Positions 1 through 6,396 of a stretch of 6,500 nt of DNA are shown here, one piece after another. The number at the start of each line of letters is the position of its first letter. Within the stretch, counting starts at the first letter, position 1. The stretch spans positions 1 through 6,500 of the forward strand of contig JAGODU010000212.1 in assembly GCA_017998095.1 (NCBI GenBank). The letters are read 5' to 3'. Below the pieces are notes generated by a model, which was given only the letters and a program-made list of their open reading frames with translations, was not told the origin of the DNA and ran no database searches. The stretch is from Prolixibacteraceae bacterium (GTDB lineage: Bacteria; Bacteroidota; Bacteroidia; Bacteroidales; Prolixibacteraceae). A program made the position numbers and the translations under genes.

Positions 1-690
1 ACCGATAAGCACCACGTCAATATTCGTCAGGATAAGAATCCCGCTCATGGCAAGAAAGATCCAGAACGAGAAGGTGAACAGGCTCTTTAAGTGAGCCCGG
101 GTAAACATCCGAAAACGCGCTTCAAGGTACCGATAATTAAAAAGGAACCCGATTGCAAGGCCTGCGATGAAACCGCCAGCAAGGCCTCCGATCTGCAGGC
201 CAAAAAAGACGAAGATCACCTGAAGGATGATTCTTGCTAGATTGTTGGCGAGGTTGCTTCCCTGAACCACGCCTGCCTTTCCGAGACCATAATTTCCCCC
301 TGCTGCTATACCAAACGGCAGATTAACAATGAGGGCGATTACAAGCCACCAGAACAGATCTGAAGCGTTCAGATCAACCAGATAGGGGCGGAAAAGAAAC
401 AGAATGCCCAGAGAGAAGGCAAGGAGAATCAGTCTTAATACTGCCGCTGCTGAGTAGAATTCTTCCTGATCTTTTCCCTCGCTCATCCTCTTGGCTGCGG
501 CATTCCCCAATCCTCCATCGACAATGAGATTAAAAAGTCCGAAATACGCCAGGAACAGGAAATATGCTCCAAGTATAGATGGTCCAAGAACATGGGCAAA
601 ATAGAACGTTGAGAGAAATCCAACAGCAGTGATGGCGATATTCGTGCCGATGTGAATCAGGCTCTGGCGCCTCACCGCTTCCATATTCAT
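1..690 (-). CDS. Polysaccharide/oligosaccharide flippase, Wzx-like (partial, C-terminus outside window)
   Basis: An open frame of 230 codons runs from an ATG at 690 off the left edge. The product starts MNMEAVRRQS and continues with alternating hydrophobic stretches, including LIHIGTNIAITAVGFLSTFY, the loop FAHVLGPSILGAY, FGLFNLIVDGGLGNAAAKR, and later segments ending NIDVVLIG at the edge. About six membrane segments are visible. The N-terminal helix, the LGP-x-x-LGAY loop and the 'D-G-G-L' segment are typical of MOP-superfamily lipid-linked oligosaccharide exporters, which have 12-14 helices in some 400-500 residues, so roughly half is present. The family moves lipid-linked oligosaccharides across the cytoplasmic membrane; the substrate is unknown. 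The start is uncertain: no ribosome binding site precedes 690, the frame stays open back to 822, and GTG at 723 or TTG at 774 are alternatives. It is divergent from the glycosyltransferase genes on its right and probably serves the same pathway. Confidence 0.85.
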   Translation of the reverse strand, partial: MNMEAVRRQSLIHIGTNIAITAVGFLSTFYFAHVLGPSILGAYFLFLAYFGLFNLIVDGGLGNAAAKRMSEGKDQEEFYSAAAVLRLILLAFSLGILFLFRPYLVDLNASDLFWWLVIALIVNLPFGIAAGGNYGLGKAGVVQGSNLANNLARIILQVIFVFFGLQIGGLAGGFIAGLAIGFLFNYRYLEARFRMFTRAHLKSLFTFSFWIFLAMSGILILTNIDVVLIG

Positions 691-793
691 AAACTGCTTA
701 AAAAACGCAGGATTTTTAATCACAACCCTATCATTGTTTGCAGAGTGGATTATTCCTTTTGGAAGATCCCGCAAAAAATGAATCGGGGGAGAA

Positions 794-803
794 GGAGATC
801 TCC
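794..803. promoter_or_regulatory. Perfect 10-bp palindrome GGAGATCTCC, candidate operator
   Basis: GGAGATCTCC is its own reverse complement and lies where flippase transcription would start if the TATA element at 821-829 is used. That position suits a dimeric repressor, but a 10-bp palindrome can occur by chance and no second copy was seen in the window. Confidence 0.25.
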
Positions 804-820
804 AATCAAAGATTACCTGC

Positions 821-834
821 TTTTATAACTTCGT
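821..834 (-). promoter_or_regulatory. Archaeal BRE/TATA-like promoter for the flippase gene
   Basis: On the minus strand the sequence reads CGAAGTTATAAAAG, a purine-containing BRE-like block joined to a TATA box. The archaeal spacing of about 25 bases would put transcription start near 799, giving a leader of about 75-110 bases depending on the start codon used. TTTTATAA on the plus strand (821-828) could equally serve the gene starting at 900, with a leader of about 50 bases, so the element may work in both directions. Assigned by motif only. Confidence 0.45.
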
Positions 835-899
835 TTCCAGGTTTGACCGAGCCTTCCAAAAGAATTTGAAACCATGACACAAATTAACTAGTAATCTCA

Positions 900-1769
900 A
901 TGACTATTTCAGTGATTATCAGTTCTTACAGGGGCAATGAATTTTTGATAAAATCCTGTATCGAATCGATCAATCTCCAGACGGTTCCTCCTTCTGAAAT
1001 AATTGTTGTCCTTGATACAAAGGAAGAGAAGGATCTGTTTGCCACGTATCTTGCTGACTCAACCCAAATCCCTATTACCTTTGTTCATTCTGATAAAAAG
1101 GGGCTTTCAGCAGCCAGAAATAAGGGGGTTAAGACCAGCGTTGGGGACATCATCGCATTCATCGATGACGATGCAGTCGCAGAGCCGCGGTGGATACAGG
1201 AGATATTGAGGACCTTCGCATCAAATCCATCTGTCGGAGTGGTAGGGGGACCAGTCATCCCTTTATTTGAAGGTCAGACAATTAGTGAAAAGTACTACTG
1301 GGTAATCGGGTGTACTTCGGATCGATTCGGTTCTCCGCGACCAATAGGATGTAATGTCTCTTTCAGGAGAGAGATATTTGGGTATATCGGTTATTTCAAT
1401 GAAGATCTGGGTCGCATGAAAAAAAGATTGGGCGTCGCAGAGGAAACTGAATTGATTCTTAGAATACAAAAGCAATTGCCGTGGTATTTGGTTATTTTTA
1501 ACGATCGAGTTCGTGTGTTCCATAAAACGCCAGAAAAAAGAACAAAATTATCTTATTTTATAAAGCGGGCTTACCAAGAAGGATTCGCGAAAGCAATGAT
1601 AAAAAAGGAATATGAATTGAAAGAAGAGATGAAGTATCTCCGGTATTTCCTGAATCACCTGGATCCCCGGAGCTTCCTTGTCCTGTCCTGCATAGGATGT
1701 GGATATCTCACCTGCATTGTGCATATTTTTATTGAAGACCACACGTCACCCGAACTGAAAGCCCCATGA
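900..1769 (+). CDS. GT2-family glycosyltransferase with C-terminal membrane helix (AglG-like)
   Basis: The 289-residue protein has a GT-A fold. The N-terminal strand is ISVIISSYRG (3-12), followed by IIVVLDT (34-40), the nucleotide-sugar segment GLSAARNKG (68-76) and the metal-binding DDD at 89-91 (FIDDDA). An acceptor-side segment GCNVSFRR (150-157) and EETEL (181-185), which probably carries the catalytic base, come next, then FHKTPEKR (207-214). Residues 259-278 are hydrophobic and probably anchor the protein to the inner face of the membrane. The layout resembles archaeal GT2 enzymes of N-glycosylation such as AglG, which act on dolichol-linked sugars; the donor here is unknown. An in-frame stop at 885-887 limits upstream starts to ATG 900. 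No Shine-Dalgarno sequence precedes it, so initiation may be SD-independent. Its stop overlaps the next gene by four bases, implying one transcript. Confidence 0.9.
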   Translation: MTISVIISSYRGNEFLIKSCIESINLQTVPPSEIIVVLDTKEEKDLFATYLADSTQIPITFVHSDKKGLSAARNKGVKTSVGDIIAFIDDDAVAEPRWIQEILRTFASNPSVGVVGGPVIPLFEGQTISEKYYWVIGCTSDRFGSPRPIGCNVSFRREIFGYIGYFNEDLGRMKKRLGVAEETELILRIQKQLPWYLVIFNDRVRVFHKTPEKRTKLSYFIKRAYQEGFAKAMIKKEYELKEEMKYLRYFLNHLDPRSFLVLSCIGCGYLTCIVHIFIEDHTSPELKAP

Positions 1770-2848
1770 AAATCGCCCTGATTACTCATCGATACTTTCC
1801 GAATATTGGCGGTATCGAGACTCACGTTAGGGAACTTGCCGAACGGTTCTCTGAGGATCATGAAGTGGAGGTACTAACGGCCGATTTTGCCCCACCTATG
1901 AGATCCACAGAGGCTATCAACGGTGTGAATATCATACGTTTTTCATCAATGAAATGGGGTGATAGCGTATATTATGCTCCAAAGATCCTGCCATATCTCG
2001 AAAAAAACAGATTCGATATTATCCATGCCCATAATTACCATGCTCTCCCCTCCCTTTCAGCAGCAAAGGCAGCAAGGAACAATTTTATATTTACACCTCA
2101 CTATCACGGCCGGGGCAGTTCTCTAGGAACCAGCCTTCTCTTGCGACCGTATTCCCTCATTGGGAAAAAAATTTTTGCGAAAGCAAGAAAGATAATCTCC
2201 GTTTCGGAATACGAAAAATTCCTCATATGTCGTGATTTCGGAGTTGTCGAACCCCTCATCTCAGTGATTCCGAATGGCATCAATCTGGCATCCATCCGGA
2301 ATGCAGAACCTTTCACCGATTACAGGAAACTCATTTTGTATGTCGGGCGGCTCGATCGCTACAAGAACATCGACCGGGTGATAAAGGCAATGCCTTTTTT
2401 ACCGGACTTCTCCTTTTTCATCATCGGAAAATCCGGTAATTATAAAAAAGAATTGCACCACCTCATCAACAAGCTTCATCTCTCTGACCGGGTGAAAATA
2501 CTTGATTCGGTATCCGATGCAGATAAGAACCGCTGGCTCAAGACTTGCTCACTTTTTATCAATCTTTCAGATATAGAAGCCTTCGGCATCACCGTTCTTG
2601 AAGCGATTGCTGCCGAGAAGCCGGTTATTGTCAATAATGCAGGGGGTCTTGCCCAACTGGCTTCGAAATTCAGGCAGGTCTACCCGGTTGACAGGAAGGA
2701 TTACAATAGTGAAGAATCACTACAGGAACTTGCGTCTCTTATCAGCCTGAAAGCCGGCCATGAATATCAGGAAAACCTCCGGGATTATGACTGGGACGAG
2801 ATTTTTAAAAAAACCGAAAGAGAATATTTTTTACTGGATGATAATTGA
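1766..2848 (+). CDS. GT4-family glycosyltransferase (GT-B fold)
   Basis: A 360-residue retaining-type glycosyltransferase of normal family length. The N-terminal acceptor domain starts MKIALITHRYFPNIGGIETH, with the glycine loop and GGIETH at 15-20. IIHAHN (85-90), FTPHYHGRG (109-117) and ISVSEYEKF (144-152) are typical GT4 landmarks. The domain boundary is marked by VIPNGIN (167-173). The donor domain has LYVGRLDRYKN (191-201), where Arg195 and Lys200 would contact the donor phosphates, FIIGKSG (218-224), and the E-x7-E motif EAFGITVLE with Glu271 and Glu279. GT4 enzymes usually use nucleotide-activated hexoses and extend a lipid-linked glycan at the membrane; donor and linkage cannot be told here. 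The ATG lies inside the upstream stop (ATGA), indicating translational coupling with the GT2 gene. Codon use and G+C (about 50% at 2581-2640) match the left half of the window. Confidence 0.92.
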   Translation: MKIALITHRYFPNIGGIETHVRELAERFSEDHEVEVLTADFAPPMRSTEAINGVNIIRFSSMKWGDSVYYAPKILPYLEKNRFDIIHAHNYHALPSLSAAKAARNNFIFTPHYHGRGSSLGTSLLLRPYSLIGKKIFAKARKIISVSEYEKFLICRDFGVVEPLISVIPNGINLASIRNAEPFTDYRKLILYVGRLDRYKNIDRVIKAMPFLPDFSFFIIGKSGNYKKELHHLINKLHLSDRVKILDSVSDADKNRWLKTCSLFINLSDIEAFGITVLEAIAAEKPVIVNNAGGLAQLASKFRQVYPVDRKDYNSEESLQELASLISLKAGHEYQENLRDYDWDEIFKKTEREYFLLDDN

Positions 2849-2911
2849 GGGGTAAATCTGAATATCAGTAAAGCAGGGAAAATTTCGATCATTTCAAAAC
2901 ACGGTATTATT

Positions 2912-2928
2912 AATTTCACCATGAAATT
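2912..2928. repeat. Short hairpin with 7-bp stem in the spacer before the second GT4 gene
   Basis: AATTTCA (2912-2918) and TGAAATT (2922-2928) are perfect inverted copies around the loop CCA. No T-tract follows on the plus strand, so it is a poor terminator for the upstream pair. It overlaps the AT-rich TATTATTAATTT (2904-2915), the best TATA candidate for the gene at 2953, so it could be an operator or chance structure in AT-rich DNA. The rest of the spacer holds only a doubtful 25-codon frame. Confidence 0.35.
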
Positions 2929-2952
2929 TACGTAATCAGGGAATAAAAAAAA

Positions 2953-3963
2953 ATGACTTCAAATATTTTATTTGTTTATTATACTCCTCACCCTTCACAC
3001 GAAGGATTTGCCAAGGCAGTGTCGGCAGATTTTCGCTATTATAACAAATTATTCCAATATTCATTTCTGCCAAAAAGTATGACCAGTATGATGAATGGAA
3101 TGTTGTTGCCAAAATATCCAATATATCTATCAGAGGGTGGGGCACCACTTTCTGTTTTAGCGATTAATAAAATAATACACAAAAAGAGTATCCATGTGAA
3201 TCTTATTGCCGATGAAACGTTTATTTTACTAAGTGAAAAATCACAGAAAAAGGCCGATACGAAATTGAAAATTAATAATTTTGCTCACAAGTTTTCATCA
3301 CAATTTATCGATGGCGCGATTGCAGTCTCAAAATACGCGAAAGAAACAGCAGAAAAGTGTATTGATGTTCCAATAAAAATAGTTCATCCATTTATTGAAA
3401 ATGACCTCTATGAGAGGTTATTCCATATACATCCAAGAATTCAGGAACATATAATTTTAACAATCGGATATAACAGGCCTAGCAAAGGCATGGATTTGTT
3501 AATAAATTCTTTTCAAAGAATAAAAAGTGAGGTAAATGACGCAGAATTATTCGTTATTGGCGGTGGTTATCCAAAAGAATGGGAAAGTATCGATGGCGTA
3601 CATATAGAAGGCTTTGTCAACGATTTGGTACCATACTTCATGAAAGCAAGTCTCTATGTTCAACCATCAATGGCGGATACGTTTCCCGTATCAACATTGG
3701 AAAGTTTGAGAGCTGGGTTGCCGACTATCGTTACCGAACATACTGGAACGAAAGAAGTGATTCAAAATCTTGGAGATGCCTATATTCGCAAAATTGATTC
3801 AGAAGACATAACAAAAGGGATTATGCACTATTTCGATCTCCAGCCCGGGATGAAGGAACATTTATCAGAAAAGGCCAAAGAGATCTCAAAACCTTTCTCA
3901 CAGCAAAATATGTGCCACTTGTTTCAAGCTGAATTTAACCAATTAATTGATGAAATCTCATAA
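2953..3963 (+). CDS. GT4-type glycosyltransferase, short and divergent
   Basis: The 336-residue protein has a GT-B fold but is shorter than usual, mainly in the N-terminal domain. Landmarks are VYYTPHPSHEGF (8-19), GAIAVSKYAKE (121-131), IVHPFIEN (143-150) in place of the common PNG boundary, ILTIGYNRPSKGMDLL (168-183), FVIGGG (200-205), EGFVNDLVPYFMKASLYVQPS (219-239), and the donor-site segment around DTFPVSTLE, where Asp242 replaces the first Glu of E-x7-E and Glu250 is the second. The usual G-R pair of the phosphate-binding loop is G-Y, with Arg175 and Lys178 nearby. The sugar is unknown. The gene starts 104 bases after the previous one, behind a weak AGGGA site (2938-2942) and an A-run, so it may have its own promoter. 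It is far richer in A+T than its left neighbours (17 G+C in 60 bases at 3181-3240), suggesting separate acquisition. Confidence 0.88.
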   Translation: MTSNILFVYYTPHPSHEGFAKAVSADFRYYNKLFQYSFLPKSMTSMMNGMLLPKYPIYLSEGGAPLSVLAINKIIHKKSIHVNLIADETFILLSEKSQKKADTKLKINNFAHKFSSQFIDGAIAVSKYAKETAEKCIDVPIKIVHPFIENDLYERLFHIHPRIQEHIILTIGYNRPSKGMDLLINSFQRIKSEVNDAELFVIGGGYPKEWESIDGVHIEGFVNDLVPYFMKASLYVQPSMADTFPVSTLESLRAGLPTIVTEHTGTKEVIQNLGDAYIRKIDSEDITKGIMHYFDLQPGMKEHLSEKAKEISKPFSQQNMCHLFQAEFNQLIDEIS

Positions 3964-3985
3964 TGATAAATCTTTAAAGACATCC

Positions 3986-3994
3986 TTTTTTTTT
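3986..3994 (+). terminator. T-tract terminator after the plus-strand GT4 gene
   Basis: A run of nine T residues starts 22 bases after the stop codon, preceded by the perfect palindrome TCTTTAAAGA (3971-3980). Archaeal RNA polymerase can stop at T-runs alone, so this is a plausible end for the plus-strand transcript before the convergent gene on the other strand. Confidence 0.55.
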
Positions 3995-4005
3995 AATTTG
4001 AGAAC

Positions 4006-4040
4006 AATAAAAAATGAAAATGAAAGTTCAGTGTTTCATT
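4006..4040 (-). terminator. Hairpin plus T-rich tail, terminator for the minus-strand GT2 gene
   Basis: Read on the minus strand, AATGAAA (4040-4034), an 8-base loop and TTTCATT (4025-4019) form a 7-bp stem, followed by a T-rich stretch that ends in six T residues. It starts 36 bases past the stop codon of the minus-strand gene. Together with the T-run at 3986-3994 it forms a two-sided terminator between convergent genes. Confidence 0.5.
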
Positions 4041-4076
4041 AGACCCTTCTTCGGAAAATTGTGTTATTAGCCAGAA

Positions 4077-5231
4077 TCAGAATATTTTCTTAAAAACCAT
4101 ATCAAGCTCAATTGAGCGAAAAAGCATATATTTCATTATTTCTCGGTCTCCGACCTTCCTTTTCATTTGAATATTTTTCCGATATTCCAGCGTATTTTTA
4201 ATATTTTTAATATCCCACAGAATCGCCCGACAGAACGCTAAAAAATAATGATAATTCCTTTGAAAAAAAGCATCTGCCATACTATGAGTGATTTCAAATA
4301 AAATAGTGAGGGGGAGAATCCACAATAAATTTTTAAGAGTATAATTTTTTATCAGTACCCTGTTTCGATTTTTTACGACCAGAAAATATTTGTTCGGATT
4401 AAAAAATCCTGCCGTTTTTGATCCCTTATGGTAACATATTGATCGGGAACAAAAGACTACTCTAAAACCAAGAAGCCTTGTTTTCCAGGCTAAATCAACA
4501 TCGTCGTGGTAAGCAAACAAATGTTTATCGAAAAATTCCTGGCAGTTTTTTTCTTGAATTAGTGCCTTTGATATCAATACACAGGCACCGCTCGCATAGA
4601 AAAAACCTGTCGTCTTTAATTGATCAAATTGACCGAGGTCTTCTTCATACTCCCCCCTTGCTTTTGTTGCACCAAAGATATCACACATTATTCCGGTGTT
4701 GTCTATCTTTTTTGTTGAATAATTCATAATTTTTGGTTGTATTAGGGCGATACGTTCATCGGTTTGGATACTTTCGACTAATATGCTTAAAAAATTGGGA
4801 TCAACAACAGTGTCATTATTTAACAGTAAAATAAAGTCTGGATTAAGGGTTTTCAGAGCGTAATTAATTCCAATATTATTTCCTTCAGCAAATCCATAGT
4901 TTTGGTCATTTTTTATCAATGCTATTTTTTTGTTCAGGGGGCTTTTTTCAATTCCATCTTTGTCAATTTCTCTTCCTTCGGATTCCTCTTTTGAAGATTC
5001 AAAAATGTTTATTGGTTTATTTATCGAATCATACTCAAATAATGACGATTCTACCCAAATATCACCTGCACAATATGCCCTTATTTTTTGAAGGGAATTA
5101 TCATTAGATCCATTATCTACGAGGATAACCGCATAATTAGGATAGTTTATCTGGAAGACAGATTCCAGACACTCTATCGTATCTTGCCAGCCATTCCAAT
5201 TGAGGATGACGATGGCAACAACGGGCGGCAT
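4077..5231 (-). CDS. GT2-family glycosyltransferase, rhamnosyltransferase-like
   Basis: The product has 384 residues from ATG 5231; a TTG at 5237 is in frame and would add two. ATG is preferred, with GAGA about eight bases upstream as a weak binding site. GT-A motifs are clear: IVILNWNG (7-14), ILVDNGSND (36-44), NYGFAEGNNIG (111-121), LLNNDTVVD (136-144, holding the metal-binding DxD-type site), FYASGACVLIS (211-221) and YHDDVDLAWK (241-250) with the probable catalytic acidic residues, then CYHKGSKT (266-273). This set marks the WcaA/rhamnosyltransferase-like branch of GT2; the true donor is not known. Residues of about 59-101 form a Glu/Lys-rich insert between the second and third motifs, which I recall in related methanogen proteins. 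Two hydrophobic segments (about 301-323 and 327-341) suggest membrane attachment. G+C is low (16 of 60 bases at 4321-4380), as in its neighbours on both sides. Confidence 0.9.
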   Translation of the reverse strand: MPPVVAIVILNWNGWQDTIECLESVFQINYPNYAVILVDNGSNDNSLQKIRAYCAGDIWVESSLFEYDSINKPINIFESSKEESEGREIDKDGIEKSPLNKKIALIKNDQNYGFAEGNNIGINYALKTLNPDFILLLNNDTVVDPNFLSILVESIQTDERIALIQPKIMNYSTKKIDNTGIMCDIFGATKARGEYEEDLGQFDQLKTTGFFYASGACVLISKALIQEKNCQEFFDKHLFAYHDDVDLAWKTRLLGFRVVFCSRSICYHKGSKTAGFFNPNKYFLVVKNRNRVLIKNYTLKNLLWILPLTILFEITHSMADAFFQRNYHYFLAFCRAILWDIKNIKNTLEYRKNIQMKRKVGDREIMKYMLFRSIELDMVFKKIF

Positions 5232-5237
5232 TTTCAA

Positions 5238-5285
5238 TCTCTATTATTAGAGTGATATTCTCTATTACAACTTTCTTTATTAAAG
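5238..5285 (-). promoter_or_regulatory. Promoter candidate with paired 9-bp repeats upstream of the minus-strand GT2 gene
   Basis: On the minus strand CTTTAATAAAG (5285-5275) contains a TATA-like core about 25 bases before an expected start near 5255, leaving a leader of about 25 bases. TAATAGAGA occurs twice, at 5267-5259 and 5246-5238, exactly 21 bases apart, about two helix turns. The first copy lies between TATA and the predicted start, the second lies next to the start codon and holds the GAGA ribosome-site candidate. A CTCTA/TAGAG 5-bp stem (5239-5252) overlaps the second copy. Confidence 0.35.
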
Positions 5286-5384
5286 TACCAACGTTTATTC
5301 AGGATTTTAACTCTCATGGAGGTGCCTATTTTAAAGAAACAGGATAATAACTATTGGAAAGAATTGAAAATTTTTATAAATCTC

Positions 5385-6167
5385 TCAAAAAAGAAGCGGA
5401 TCGTCTAAATGCTGGTCACATTCCCGCCGAATTTGCTCTTCCGTGATATCAATGTTCTGAAACCCCAACCTAGTTTCAATATTTCTTTTACTTAATCGGT
5501 CTTTTCTATCAATTCTTCTTTTGATAGCGATTGCAGGATCGGCCATAGCCCAATGAACCCCATGTATCAAATGGGGGGAGAGTATGGCGTTTTTACCGCG
5601 GACATAACTTCCCAATCTTCTAATTATATTTTTTCTTGCTAATAAATGACATCCAGGTTGCCATTCTATTTCTAATCCTGAATGAACGATAATAGGTTTA
5701 ACATAACTGGAATTCAGACCAGTTGTAACATTTGGGTCCCCATGGCGACGCTGAAATATTGCCGGCAAATCAGGATTTAGATCATTGTCATCTCTATGCC
5801 GGTACACCTGCCATAATTGCACATTAAAAAGATTGTATTTTGATTCGTTTTCAAGAATATCTCGAATATTTGTATAAAAAGGCAGTGAGAAAACAAATTC
5901 ATCGCTATCAACAACAATGACCCAGTCTGAGTCAATCGAGTGATATATTGAGTTAATTGTTTCAATTTTTAATATATCATCAAGTTTATCGGGGAATCTA
6001 ACAGGAATTATCCGGACATTTTCATATTTCTCGGCGATTTTCTGTGTATTATCATTCACCTCCTCGTCGAGAAGTATATGGATTGTATCTGCGTAAGAAT
6101 AATGGTTTAAAAAAAATGGGGCTAAACTCGCCTCATTATACCACATTGTAATGATATCGATTTTCAT
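5385..6167 (-). CDS. GT2-like glycosyltransferase (Glyco_tranf_2_4-type GT-A protein)
   Basis: A 260-residue cytosolic protein without obvious membrane helices. It begins KIDIITMWYNEASLAPFFLN with the NEA motif at 11-13, typical of the branch of GT2-like proteins that start with 'NE' rather than 'N-x-x'. VIVVDSDEFVF (83-93) holds the metal-binding DSD at 87-89. Later blocks are KPIIVHSG (157-164), WQPGCHLL (169-176), and a His-rich block HLIHGVHWAM (199-208) followed by a basic run at 216-230 (KRRIDRKDRLSKRNI). The mid-protein histidines and the HxxHW block probably form the acceptor side. Sugar and acceptor are unknown. ATG 6167 is preceded by AAGGGGT nine bases upstream, a fair binding site. 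It lies 153 bases upstream of the next minus-strand GT gene; that gap has its own TATA candidates, so the two may or may not share a transcript. Confidence 0.85.
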   Translation of the reverse strand: MKIDIITMWYNEASLAPFFLNHYSYADTIHILLDEEVNDNTQKIAEKYENVRIIPVRFPDKLDDILKIETINSIYHSIDSDWVIVVDSDEFVFSLPFYTNIRDILENESKYNLFNVQLWQVYRHRDDNDLNPDLPAIFQRRHGDPNVTTGLNSSYVKPIIVHSGLEIEWQPGCHLLARKNIIRRLGSYVRGKNAILSPHLIHGVHWAMADPAIAIKRRIDRKDRLSKRNIETRLGFQNIDITEEQIRRECDQHLDDPLLF

Positions 6168-6396
6168 TTAGTACTTACCCCTTTTAATTAGATTTAGTGG
6201 TATTCTAGCCATTAAATCACTTTCTTTTAAGGGGTTCTATTGTTATCTGGTGGGAGTCATATGTATTTTTTAAAAGGGAATGATTATGCATGATATAATA
6301 AAAAAGAGATTAAAGAAGAAAAAATTTTTTATAATTCGAATGGTCACAGCAGGTAAAAAAGTTAATGAAAAAATTTGCTCTGTTGAAATCCTCCTC
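6168..6396. other. AT-rich gene-free stretch upstream of the GT2-like gene
   Basis: No convincing protein gene was found here. It holds the promoter candidates of the minus-strand GT2-like gene and a 39-codon plus-strand frame (6280-6399) that starts MIMHDIIKKR and is Lys/Ile-rich, as expected from A-rich DNA. A weak GGGA precedes it by few bases. A second short frame, ATG 6261 to TGA 6293 (10 codons before the stop), has a better GGGAG site but is too short to call. Confidence 0.4.
6177..6220 (-). promoter_or_regulatory. TATA-like element and ribosome binding site for the GT2-like gene
   Basis: On the minus strand AAAGTGATTTAATGG (6223-6209) contains a TATA-like TTTAAT about 25 bases before an expected start near 6190, which gives a leader of about 22 bases that still includes the AAGGGGT binding site (6183-6177). 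Two stronger-looking AT elements lie further up: TTTTAAAAAATA (6275-6264) and TTCGAATTATAAAAAA (6341-6326), the latter with a BRE-like block. Which one is used cannot be decided from sequence. Confidence 0.35.

Noticed and set aside
1263..1523. Minus-strand 86-codon frame inside the first GT2 gene.
   Set aside because: It is antisense to a strongly supported glycosyltransferase and shows no recognisable domain or binding site.
3579..3797. Plus-strand 72-codon frame in another phase inside the second GT4 gene, considered as a frameshift product.
   Set aside because: The main frame is intact and carries all motifs through this stretch, so no frameshift is needed.
4478..4729. Plus-strand 83-codon frame antisense to the rhamnosyltransferase-like gene.
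   Set aside because: It overlaps the conserved SGACVLIS to YHDD region on the other strand; composition (Leu, Arg, His-rich) is that of a shadow frame.
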